Assembly (NCBI GenBank): GCA_022567815.1
Contig: JADFGI010000024.1
Location: forward strand, 1-15,684
Source: Nitrospinota bacterium
Lineage (GTDB): Bacteria; Nitrospinota; Nitrospinia; Nitrospinales; VA-1
Length of the DNA: 15,684 bases
Reading direction: 5' to 3'
Shown one piece after another: positions 7,396-13,622 of this stretch. Under the pieces are notes generated by a model. The model saw only the letters and a list, made by a program, of their open reading frames with translations, had not been told where the DNA came from and made no database searches. The translations under genes and the position numbers were made by a program. Positions within the stretch are counted from its first letter, which is position 1. Every line of letters begins with the position of its first letter.

Positions 7396-7661
7396 ATTTG
7401 ATTTCCCCCTACGTGGGAGGATTCCGGGCATTAAATTCGGCGCCATACAGGATACAGTCAGCAATAAACCCACCGCACGTTAATATTGGGTCCAGCCCCC
7501 AGGCTGGTCCGGCGAGGAGTTTTAAACCGCATATCATACCTTCTGGAGGCCGCTCGTTCAATCAATATCCTTGCCTAAACCGCACAATTCCAACAAACTA
7601 TTCCGTTTTCAGTTGCCTTCACGCACAAAAAAACTCCGGTAAAAATAAGCGATTTTTTTTC
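7396..7661. other. Divergent spacer between ABC exporter and flaG-like genes, with repeat B3
   Basis: Repeat B3 lies at 7465-7513: flank AAACCCACCGCACGTTAATA and hairpin CCAGCC-CCCA-GGCTGG at 7492-7507, with the second hairpin missing. An imperfect triloop hairpin CCCCC-TAC-GTGGG (7405-7417, one mismatch) lies just before the ABC start. I could not identify a convincing sigma-70 promoter for the ABC gene. From 7514 to 7661 I see nothing recognisable. Confidence 0.75.
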
Positions 7662-7688
7662 TAAAGAAATCCGGGAATTTGCCGCTAA
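7662..7688 (+). promoter_or_regulatory. Sigma-28 (FliA) type flagellar promoter for the flaG-like gene
   Basis: TAAA (7662-7665) is followed by exactly 15 bases and GCCGCTAA (7681-7688). The FliA consensus is TAAA-N15-GCCGATAA, so 11 of 12 conserved bases match with ideal spacing. The predicted transcript starts near 7695, leaving a leader of about 130 nt before the flaG-like start codon. The downstream protein is flagellar by independent evidence. Confidence 0.75.
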
Positions 7689-7824
7689 AGAGAATGCGTT
7701 GGTTTTGCTCGATAAGAGTGATACATATTAAACGCCAATAAATACAGTTATTTATGGGTTTTTCAACGGTTAACGGTCAAGAAAGCGATTCTTCCATTAG
7801 CCCCGGTTTTATGGAAAAAAGATT

Positions 7825-8274
7825 ATGGACAGTGCATCAATCAATCCTGTAAGAGGAGCAGACGTTCAAACTGCCAAGCCACAGGCATTTTCAGGTAAAT
7901 CCGTTTCGGCCAAATCTGCGGTGGAGGGGGAATCGACCCCTAAAGATACAGTGACCTTGTCGCCCGCCGGAAAAAATGCCTCGGAAAGTGGCACTCCAGA
8001 AGTGACCGAGGGTTCCTCAAGCCAGCCGCCTCCAGCAATCGCGTCGGGGGACGGAGGCCGACCTGAAAACAGAAACGCCGCTCTTATTTCAGATAATAGC
8101 CGAAAATTCTCGGTAACCGACGCCAATGATGTGGTGCTGAAAATCATCGACAATAAAACCCAGGAAGTCGTCAAGCAGATTCCTTCGGAAGAGGAGCTTC
8201 GGTTAAAAACCGCCATCCGCGACGGAGTGGAGAATATTTCTTCTGAAAACAACCCGACCGAAGAATTGATCTAG
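7825..8274 (+). CDS. flaG: FlaG-like flagellar protein
   Basis: FlaG proteins are small flagellar proteins linked to filament length or assembly; their precise role is poorly defined. This one has 149 residues. The first 95 or so are low-complexity, rich in Ser, Pro, Gly and Ala, and include DTVTLSPAGKNAS, a motif common in FlaG and FlgM type proteins. The C-terminal part carries the FlaG signature: KFSVTDANDVVLKIIDNKTQ, then EVVKQIPSEEELRLKTAI, in which VVKQIPSEE corresponds to the family's V(I/V)RQIPPEE. The Shine-Dalgarno is weak (GGAA about 10 bases upstream). A well-matched sigma-28 promoter lies 137 bp upstream of the start codon, as expected of a late flagellar gene. No other flagellar gene is in the window, so it is an orphan member of the regulon. 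It converges with the decarboxylase genes; no clear terminator was seen in the 82-bp gap. Confidence 0.8.
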   Translation: MDSASINPVRGADVQTAKPQAFSGKSVSAKSAVEGESTPKDTVTLSPAGKNASESGTPEVTEGSSSQPPPAIASGDGGRPENRNAALISDNSRKFSVTDANDVVLKIIDNKTQEVVKQIPSEEELRLKTAIRDGVENISSENNPTEELI

Positions 8275-8356
8275 TCTAAGTGTGAAATTATGGAAGCGTC
8301 AGGCTTGGTCAACGTTGCTCCCCTGCTGAGTCTAAAATACCCCGCCCCGAAAAAGC

Positions 8357-8938
8357 CTAATTCCTGGAGCCTTCTTCACGGCGACCCAGAGCATTCATGA
8401 ACCGGGTCTTGATTTCTTCCGGTGTATGAGTGACCCGGCCTGTTTCAGGGTCAAAAACCGGATCTACTTTTATCAGTAAAAATCCAGGTCCATCGCCATT
8501 CATCAGTTTCTCGAAGGCCGGTTTCACCTCCTCTTTTTTCGATACCTTCAAAGCCACCGGATATCCCGAGCTTCGCGCCACTTCCTCGAGTGGAACCGAT
8601 CCCGACAAAGACCGTTGACTGCCCGTGGACTCATAAACCTGATTGTCGAAAACGATGTGCACCAGGTTTTTTGGAGCGGTGGCGGCGATCATCGCCAGCG
8701 TTCCCATTGACATCAAAACGTTGCCATCGCCGTCAAAAATGATGACTTTTTTGTCCGGTCGGCACAGGGCCACGCCCAGCCCGATGGAGGAGGCCAGCCC
8801 CATCGACCCGATCATATAAAAATTCGCTTCCCGGTCCTGCAATTGAAAGGATTCCCGGCAGATGTATCCATTGGCATGTACAACCGGTTGGTCCTTCAGC
8901 AAGGGAATTAATTCCTGAAACGCTTCAGTGCCTTTCAT
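8357..8938 (-). CDS. Thiamine-diphosphate decarboxylase, beta subunit (sulfopyruvate/phosphonopyruvate decarboxylase type)
   Basis: This is the C-terminal, cofactor-binding half of a ThDP-dependent 2-oxo acid decarboxylase of the sulfopyruvate (ComE) / phosphonopyruvate (Ppd) group, which would give sulfo- or phosphonoacetaldehyde plus CO2. With the ATG at 8938 it has 193 residues. The ThDP/Mg motif starts with GDGN (70-73) and closes with DN (98-99), the expected spacing. YMIGSMGLASSIGLGVAL resembles Ppd and ComE proteins. AAGGGA lies about 6 bases before the chosen ATG. The start overlaps the end of the alpha gene by 14 bp, typical of translational coupling and of subunits of one complex. 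The frame extends upstream to 8983, but that part would only read through alpha. Substrate assignment is open: no phosphoenolpyruvate mutase or sulfolactate enzymes are nearby. Confidence 0.85.
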   Translation of the reverse strand: MKGTEAFQELIPLLKDQPVVHANGYICRESFQLQDREANFYMIGSMGLASSIGLGVALCRPDKKVIIFDGDGNVLMSMGTLAMIAATAPKNLVHIVFDNQVYESTGSQRSLSGSVPLEEVARSSGYPVALKVSKKEEVKPAFEKLMNGDGPGFLLIKVDPVFDPETGRVTHTPEEIKTRFMNALGRREEGSRN

Positions 8939-9422
8939 CAAAAATCCCTTTCTTGACCAGAAGCGTGAAAGGAAGCTCCTCATTTATTTTACGAACCGCC
9001 CGTTGCAAAACGTCCTGGTGATTTTCAGGGGTGATGACCGCGTAATCCATGCCGGCTGTTTTAAGGAGATCCTCGTTGATTTTGCCCATGATGATATGTT
9101 CGGGAGCGTCATTGCCGCCGCATCCGCGCCAACTCATAATTACCAGGGTGGGAATTTTGTAAATCAGGTTCAACGAAGTGAACGCATTCAAACAGTAGCC
9201 TAAACCGGAATTTTGCATCAACAGGACAGGAAGCGATCCCGCCATATAAGCGCCGGCGCACAGCCCCACGGCGGCGTCTTCGCGAACAGCGGGGATATAA
9301 GGCACATCCGGGGTCTTCTCCAGGCAGGAGATCAGACCGGAAAGCAGGGAGCAGGGAACGCCGGTAAAAAAGTTGAATCCTTTACTGGTCAACTGGTCAA
9401 CAAAATTTTGCGATGACAACAT
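8925..9422 (-). CDS. Thiamine-diphosphate decarboxylase, alpha subunit (sulfopyruvate/phosphonopyruvate decarboxylase type)
   Basis: This is the N-terminal, pyrimidine-binding half of the same ThDP enzyme, 165 residues, about the size of ComD. TGVPCSLLSGLI near 20-31 matches the start of this family. Glu48 in AVREDAAVGLCAGAYMAG is in the position of the glutamate that activates the ThDP aminopyrimidine. MQNSGLGYCLNA (69-80) and WRGCGGNDAPEHIIMG (98-113) are family motifs. The start at 9422 is chosen because the sequence upstream of it in frame is repeat-derived. The ribosome binding site is poor. In most bacterial phosphonopyruvate decarboxylases alpha and beta are one polypeptide of about 380 residues; here they are separate genes, as in methanogen ComD/ComE. 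It follows the epimerase gene across 202 bp of repeats. Confidence 0.85.
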   Translation of the reverse strand: MLSSQNFVDQLTSKGFNFFTGVPCSLLSGLISCLEKTPDVPYIPAVREDAAVGLCAGAYMAGSLPVLLMQNSGLGYCLNAFTSLNLIYKIPTLVIMSWRGCGGNDAPEHIIMGKINEDLLKTAGMDYAVITPENHQDVLQRAVRKINEELPFTLLVKKGIFDERH

Positions 9423-9449
9423 AACTTGAGGGAGACCTCTAAAAATTGA

Positions 9450-9527
9450 CCAGCCTGGGGCTGGCCAGCGTGACGCTGGACCCACCAGCCTGTGGGCTGG
9501 ACCAAATATTAACGGTCGATGGGTTTA
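9450..9527 (-). repeat. B-type repeat, copy B4, inverted
   Basis: Read on the minus strand, the flank TAAACCCATCGACCGTTAAT is followed by CCAGCC-CACA-GGCTGG (9485-9500), CCAGCG-TCA-CGCTGG (9465-9479) and CCAGCC-CCA-GGCTGG (9450-9464). It is the only B copy in this orientation and carries three hairpins instead of one or two. It abuts repeat A3 at 9533. Confidence 0.85.
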
Positions 9528-9532
9528 TCGTT

Positions 9533-9582
9533 TTCAGGGCCTCGCGTAGCGTCAGGCCCAAGCTTCCTCCCCGTGTAACGGG
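9533..9582 (+). repeat. A-type repeat, copy A3
   Basis: Bases 9533-9573 are identical over 41 bp to 93-133. They are followed by a different triloop hairpin in the same place: CCCCGT-GTA-ACGGGG here, CCCGC-GTT-GCGGG in A2 and CCCCAC-GTA-GTGGGG in A1. The changes in one arm are matched by changes in the other. Confidence 0.9.
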
Positions 9583-9603
9583 GTGAGCGTAGCCCTAACT
9601 CTT

Positions 9604-9624
9604 CCCCCCTTGTAAAGGGGGGGG
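9604..9624. repeat. C6/G8 hairpin abutting the epimerase stop codon
   Basis: CCCCCC (9604-9609), loop TTGTAAA (9610-9616) and eight G (9617-9624) lie directly against the epimerase stop codon (9625-9627 read on the minus strand). In the gene direction it is a strong hairpin but lacks a T-run, so termination is doubtful. The hairpin at 2961-2983 is of similar type. Confidence 0.5.
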
Positions 9625-10554
9625 TTACCAGTTTTGGACGGACCGTTCTCCGCCGTATTCGGTTTGCAGTTTATGGAGAAGCTTGATGTAATCGATAATT
9701 CCTTCCTCGCCCTTGAATTCAACCCCCAGATCCTTGGCCGCCTGGTTGGACATGGGCACGCCCTCTTCGCCCATGACACCTTCGGCCTCTCCAAACGATT
9801 CGATGATATCGACGATCATTTTTCCCAGATCCAGATTATGAATGTGACCATCGATCAAGTGATAGATTTTTCCCGCAGAGTCCTTGTTGTCCAGAACTTT
9901 TTCAATGGCCTGGCAAACCGCGTCCACGGAAACATATTTGGTGCTTCCCTTGAGATCAACATTGTAGTTGGTGGCGAGGAAATCAACGGTTTGAAACCAT
10001 TCCGATTTATCGATCTGCGGCCGTACGCCGTATATGGTCACCGGACGCAAAACCGTAACGTCAAACGCCCGGCTTTTAAAATAACTGTAGCAAAACGACT
10101 CGATTGAGGATTTGATGGCTCCATAAAGACTGCTGGGGCGCACCGGATGAGTTTCATCAACGGGATGGGAAGCATCGACGTTGGGAAGAATTTCCCCAAA
10201 CACCGTGCAGGCGCTCATGACCACGAACTGTTTCACTTTTGCCTTTTTGGATGCTTCCAGTAAATCGAAGGTGCCGTTGACGTTCACCCGGACCAGTTCG
10301 TCCGTAGCCTGCACGGGACCCGGAAAATGAGCCAGGTGGATCACCACATCGGCGTCTTGCACCAGATTGGCGAGCGATTCCTTGTCTTCGAGACCGCCGA
10401 TGATGTAGTCCACATCCTCATAGGGTTTCAGATGATCGACGATGCTGTTTTCACGGATCAGGGCTTTTACATTATGATTTTTGCCCTCCTCGGACAGCTG
10501 TTTTATCAAATGGGACCCCACCAAACCGGTGATCCCCGTGAGCGCAATATTCAT
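9625..10554 (-). CDS. NAD(P)-dependent epimerase/dehydratase (extended short-chain dehydrogenase family)
   Basis: Cytosolic Rossmann-fold enzyme of the nucleotide-sugar epimerase/dehydratase type, 309 residues. The nucleotide-binding motif GITGLVG (7-13) sits at the N-terminus. The catalytic pair is Tyr144 and Lys148 in YGAIK, with Ser114 in VVMSACTVFG in the usual active-site serine region. LRPVTIYG near residue 175 is also typical. The family covers UDP-sugar epimerases, dehydratases and reductases, and nothing here fixes the substrate. The start at 10554 (MNIALTG) is chosen because GGAGG lies 7 bases upstream; an earlier ATG at 10566 overlaps that Shine-Dalgarno. A sigma-70 type promoter (10691-10720) and a structured leader suggest its own transcription unit. 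The coding end abuts a C/G-run hairpin, which could have trimmed the original C-terminus. Confidence 0.9.
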   Translation of the reverse strand: MNIALTGITGLVGSHLIKQLSEEGKNHNVKALIRENSIVDHLKPYEDVDYIIGGLEDKESLANLVQDADVVIHLAHFPGPVQATDELVRVNVNGTFDLLEASKKAKVKQFVVMSACTVFGEILPNVDASHPVDETHPVRPSSLYGAIKSSIESFCYSYFKSRAFDVTVLRPVTIYGVRPQIDKSEWFQTVDFLATNYNVDLKGSTKYVSVDAVCQAIEKVLDNKDSAGKIYHLIDGHIHNLDLGKMIVDIIESFGEAEGVMGEEGVPMSNQAAKDLGVEFKGEEGIIDYIKLLHKLQTEYGGERSVQNW

Positions 10555-10557
10555 TAA

Positions 10558-10564
10558 TTCCTCC
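10558..10564 (-). promoter_or_regulatory. Shine-Dalgarno fixing the epimerase start
   Basis: GGAGGAA on the minus strand, with its GGAGG core 7 bases before the ATG at 10554. It supports 10554 over 10566. Confidence 0.75.
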
Positions 10565-10568
10565 ATTT

Positions 10569-10670
10569 ATTTGCCGGATGAAAGCCCTATGGCGGGTCCA
10601 ACCAAGCCGAATTCCAACTCTCCGCAGGCAAAATAAATCCGGCGAATGAGCCAGACGGAGAGTGGGTTCA
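10569..10670 (-). promoter_or_regulatory. Structured 5' leader of the epimerase gene, possible regulatory RNA
   Basis: Three pairings can be drawn on the transcript. ACTCTCCG (10656-10663) pairs perfectly with CGGAGAGT (10617-10624). ATTCGCCGGAT (10637-10647), inside that loop, can pair at 10 of 11 positions with ATCCGGCAAAT (10569-10579), downstream of the first stem, which gives an interleaved pseudoknot-like order. The downstream GGCAAATAAAT can instead pair with ATTTATTTTGCC, next to the loop element. The contested strand lies only a few bases before the GGAGG Shine-Dalgarno. I recognise no known riboswitch class. Confidence 0.45.
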
Positions 10671-10690
10671 AGTTAATGATAGAACTGGTT

Positions 10691-10720
10691 ATTATGAATA
10701 ATAGACTAAAGCGAAGTCAA
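10691..10720 (-). promoter_or_regulatory. Sigma-70 type promoter for the epimerase gene
   Basis: On the minus strand: -35 TTGACT (10715-10720), an 18-bp spacer, and -10 CATAAT (10691-10696). Each box matches its consensus at 5 of 6 positions. The predicted start near 10684 gives a leader of about 130 nt. It lies between PPDK and the epimerase gene, so the epimerase need not depend on PPDK transcription. Confidence 0.6.
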
Positions 10721-10750
10721 CCACCTTTTTCCTAGGCAGGAAAATGTGAC

Positions 10751-10766
10751 CGGCCTGTTCGCCGGG
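10751..10766 (-). terminator. Weak hairpin after PPDK
   Basis: On the minus strand CCGGC and GCCGG pair around a 6-nt loop about 33 bp after the PPDK stop. TCACATTTTCC follows rather than a clean T-run. It could be a weak terminator or a pause site. Confidence 0.3.
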
Positions 10767-10798
10767 GAATTTAAGCCCGGATGGAATTTTCAGCCGGG

Positions 10799-13426
10799 TC
10801 AGCGGTGTTTGATGGAAGCTTGCGCCGCCGCCAGAATAGCGGTGGGAACGCGGTAAGGAGAGCAACTGACGTAATCGAGTCCCAGGGTATGAAAAAACTC
10901 AATGGAGGCAGGGTCGCCGCCATGTTCTCCGCAGATTCCGAGATGCAGATCGGGATTCACGGACTTGCCTTTTTCCACGGCGATTTTCATCAAGGATCCC
11001 ACGCCGGCCTCATCGACCGTCACAAAGGGATCCTTTTCCAGCACTCCCTGCTCCAGATAGCTGGTAAGAAAACTTCCGGCATCATCCCGGCTCAAGCCGA
11101 AGGTGGTTTGCGTCAGGTCGTTAGTTCCAAAGGAGAAGAAATCGGCTTCCTTGGCAATTTCATCGGCGGTGATCGCCGCCCTTGGCAATTCGATCATGGT
11201 GCCGATTTGATAAGACAATTTCACCTCGGATTTCTCGATGATCTCCTGGGCCACTTCCACGATCTCATCACGAACCTTTGTGAATTCGTTGACATGTGCA
11301 ACGAGAGGAATCATGATCTCCGGAAAAACCTTCATGCCTTTTTTGACCAGTTTGCAGGCGGCTTCGATAATCGCCCGAGTCTGCATTCGATAGATTTCGG
11401 GAAACACGATGCCCAACCGGCACCCGCGAAGACCCAGCATGGGATTGGTCTCTCGCATGGAACTGATTTTCTTGACCAGCGCCGATTGCGACAGTTTCAT
11501 TTCCTTGGCCAGAATTTTTATCTCTTTGCTCGCATTGGGCAGAAATTCGTGCAAGGGTGGGTCCAGCAGGCGGATAGTGACTGGCAGTCCTTCCATGACT
11601 TTGAATATTTGCGTGAAATCGCCGCGTTGGATAGGAAGCAATTTTTTCAGGGTTTCGGCTTGCTTATTTGGGTCATCCGTCAGAATCATCTTGCGCATAA
11701 GAAGAATTCTGCCCTCATCAAAAAACATGTGTTCGGTCCGGCACAGGCCGATGCCCTGGGCGCCAAAATCCCGCGCCACAAAGGCGTCGTGCGGGGTGTC
11801 GGCGTTGGCCCTGATTGTCAAGGTGCGGTTTTCCCCCGCCAAACTCATCATCCGGGTGATGTTGCTGGTAAGGCGGGGGCGGATAAGGGGAACGGCGCCG
11901 AGGATGACCCGGCCCGTGGTTCCGTCCAACGTGATGCTGTCAAGTTCCTTTAATATCGTTCCATTTAAAGAGCATTTCTTTTTCCTGAAATCTACATGGA
12001 GGTCCGAACAGCCCGAAACGCAGGGTTTGCCCATCGACCTGGCAACCACGGCGGCGTGAGAGGTCATCCCCCCCCTTGCAGTTAGAATTCCCTGGGCCAC
12101 GCTCATTCCGTGAATATCTTCAGGCGAGGTTTCCATACGCACCAGAATGACTCGTTCTTTTTTTTCAGCCATTTCCTGCGCCCGTTCCGGTGTGAACACG
12201 ATTTTCCCGACGGCGGCGCCTGGCGATGCCCCCAGTCCCTTGGCCAACGCCTTGGAGGTGACGGTCGAATCGATCATGGGATGAAATACCTGATCTAATT
12301 GGTCCGCTGGAATTCTCATCAAGGCTTCCTGCTTGCTTATCAACCCCTCGTAAACCATGTCCATAGCAATTTTAATCGCCGCTGAAACCGTTCGTTTACC
12401 GTCGCGGGTCTGCAACATATACAGATGGTTGTTTTCTATGGTGAATTCCAGGTCCTGCATGTCACGGTAATGATTCTCCAATTTCTGATAAACGTTGACC
12501 AGGGAGTTGTAGGCTTCTGGCATTTCCGCTTCCAGTTCGGCGATAGGGTTTGGCGTACGTATTCCAGCCACCACATCTTCCCCCTGGGCATTGATCATGT
12601 ATTCCCCGAAAAATTTTTTTTCTCCCGTAGCTGGATTGCGGGTAAACACCACCCCAGTGGCGGAGGAGGTTCCCATATTGCCGAAGACCATCGCCTGCAC
12701 GGTGATCGCCGTTCCCCAATCGTTGGGAATTTGGTTTAACTTCCGGTAAGTGACCGCGCGGGGCGTATTCCAGGAAAGGAAGACCGCCTGGATGGCCTGT
12801 TTCAACTGGGCCATGGGGTCATCCGGAAACTCCTCGTCAACGTTCTTTTTAATTAGCGCCCGAAATTGATGGATGATGGATTCGAGGTTTTGTGCGGTGA
12901 GATCGGTATCGACTTGAATGTTGCGTTTCTTTTTTTTCCGGGCAAGGATAGTTTCGAATCTTCCGTAATCGATGCCCAGGGCGACATTACCGAACATGGC
13001 AATGAAACGGCGATAACAATCAAAGGCAAATCGAGTATCACCGGTTTGATGCCCAAGGCCTTGAGTTGTTTCTTCGTTCAGGCCAAGGTTCAACACCGTA
13101 TCCATCATCCCCGGCATGGAGACCCTAGCCCCGGAACGCACCGAGACGAGCAAAGGATTGGAGGCATCGCCAAATTTTTTCCCCACCGTGTTTTCCAATT
13201 GGCCCAGGTGGGTCAATATCTCAGCCCACAATTTACGGGGCAACCGGTTGCCGGAATCGAAGTAAAGCAGGCAGGCCTCTGTGGTGATAGTAAACCCCGG
13301 GGGGACGGAAATGCCCAAAGAGGCCATCTCTGCCAGGCTGGCCCCTTTTCCTCCCAGGAGGTTTTTCATATCGGCTGTGCCTTCGGCTAGACCCTCGCCG
13401 AAAGAATAAACATATTTATTTTCCAT
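10799..13426 (-). CDS. ppdK: Pyruvate, phosphate dikinase
   Basis: This cytosolic enzyme interconverts pyruvate, ATP and phosphate with phosphoenolpyruvate, AMP and pyrophosphate. It supplies phosphoenolpyruvate for gluconeogenesis or carbon fixation, or works glycolytically with pyrophosphate. The 875 residues match the 874 of the Clostridium symbiosum enzyme. An N-terminal ATP-grasp domain (GGKGASLAEMASLGISVPPGF at 26-46) is followed by the swivelling phosphohistidine domain. His457 in GGMTSHAAVVARSMGKP is the phosphorylated residue (His455 in C. symbiosum). The C-terminal TIM barrel has RLLDPPLHEFLP, the GTNDLTQTTFGLSRDD motif and Cys832 in GICGEHGG (Cys831 in C. symbiosum). All three domains and key residues look intact. 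The Shine-Dalgarno is modest (AGG). A candidate promoter lies at 13452-13479. The glyS gene is 301 bp upstream on the same strand across a repeat-containing gap. Confidence 0.97.
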   Translation of the reverse strand: MENKYVYSFGEGLAEGTADMKNLLGGKGASLAEMASLGISVPPGFTITTEACLLYFDSGNRLPRKLWAEILTHLGQLENTVGKKFGDASNPLLVSVRSGARVSMPGMMDTVLNLGLNEETTQGLGHQTGDTRFAFDCYRRFIAMFGNVALGIDYGRFETILARKKKKRNIQVDTDLTAQNLESIIHQFRALIKKNVDEEFPDDPMAQLKQAIQAVFLSWNTPRAVTYRKLNQIPNDWGTAITVQAMVFGNMGTSSATGVVFTRNPATGEKKFFGEYMINAQGEDVVAGIRTPNPIAELEAEMPEAYNSLVNVYQKLENHYRDMQDLEFTIENNHLYMLQTRDGKRTVSAAIKIAMDMVYEGLISKQEALMRIPADQLDQVFHPMIDSTVTSKALAKGLGASPGAAVGKIVFTPERAQEMAEKKERVILVRMETSPEDIHGMSVAQGILTARGGMTSHAAVVARSMGKPCVSGCSDLHVDFRKKKCSLNGTILKELDSITLDGTTGRVILGAVPLIRPRLTSNITRMMSLAGENRTLTIRANADTPHDAFVARDFGAQGIGLCRTEHMFFDEGRILLMRKMILTDDPNKQAETLKKLLPIQRGDFTQIFKVMEGLPVTIRLLDPPLHEFLPNASKEIKILAKEMKLSQSALVKKISSMRETNPMLGLRGCRLGIVFPEIYRMQTRAIIEAACKLVKKGMKVFPEIMIPLVAHVNEFTKVRDEIVEVAQEIIEKSEVKLSYQIGTMIELPRAAITADEIAKEADFFSFGTNDLTQTTFGLSRDDAGSFLTSYLEQGVLEKDPFVTVDEAGVGSLMKIAVEKGKSVNPDLHLGICGEHGGDPASIEFFHTLGLDYVSCSPYRVPTAILAAAQASIKHR

Positions 13427-13451
13427 TACCTGTCTGGCCCGGAAGGACGTG

Positions 13452-13479
13452 ATAAAAAGCTAAACTAAAGGGCTGTAAA
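13452..13479 (-). promoter_or_regulatory. Candidate sigma-70 promoter for ppdK
   Basis: On the minus strand: TTTACA (13474-13479, 5 of 6 to the -35 box), a 16-bp spacer, and TTTTAT (13452-13457, 4 of 6 to the -10 box). It would give a short leader of about 20 nt before the ppdK start codon. Confidence 0.35.
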
Positions 13480-13529
13480 TCCCCATTTTAGAAGCGGTAA
13501 GGAGGTTACCGGAACCCTTTTCCGTTTTC

Positions 13530-13586
13530 AACCCAAATAGTACGTTAAAATTTATTTCAGCCCTCAGGCTGGCCCCGCTGCGCGGG
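13530..13586 (+). repeat. B-type repeat, copy B5, joined to an E-type hairpin
   Basis: The diverged flank (AACCCAAATAGTACGTTAAA) is followed by TCAGCC-CTCA-GGCTGG (13557-13572, one T-G wobble) and then CCCGC-TGC-GCGGG (13574-13586). The last hairpin plus the bases after it share the 16-mer GCGGGAGGAAAAATTT (13582-13597) with 3123-3138. Confidence 0.75.
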
Positions 13587-13622
13587 AGGAAAAATTTAGC
13601 ACTATGAAAGATTCGATCAGCC

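Noticed and set aside
7396..7473. N-terminal extension of the ABC exporter to a start at 7473
   Set aside because: The added 26 residues are read from spacer and repeat sequence, while MKDFAKILK at 7395 begins like other half-exporters and has an AGGGGG upstream.
7686..7715. A second sigma-28 like pair, TAAA at 7686 and CGATAA at 7710
   Set aside because: The gap is 18 bases instead of 15, and the overlapping pair at 7662-7688 has exact spacing and a better -10 box.
8295..8304. AGCGTCAGGC, identical to the start of the A-type repeat, between flaG and the decarboxylase
   Set aside because: Only 10 bases match and no hairpin follows, so chance or an unrecognisable remnant cannot be told apart.
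9423..9485. N-terminal extension of the decarboxylase alpha subunit to 9485
   Set aside because: The extra residues are translated from the B4 repeat; family alignment starts at the methionine at 9422.
10781..11953. Long open frame (390 codons) on the plus strand opposite ppdK
   Set aside because: It is antisense to the conserved PPDK C-terminal domain and its translation shows no coherent domain or signal.
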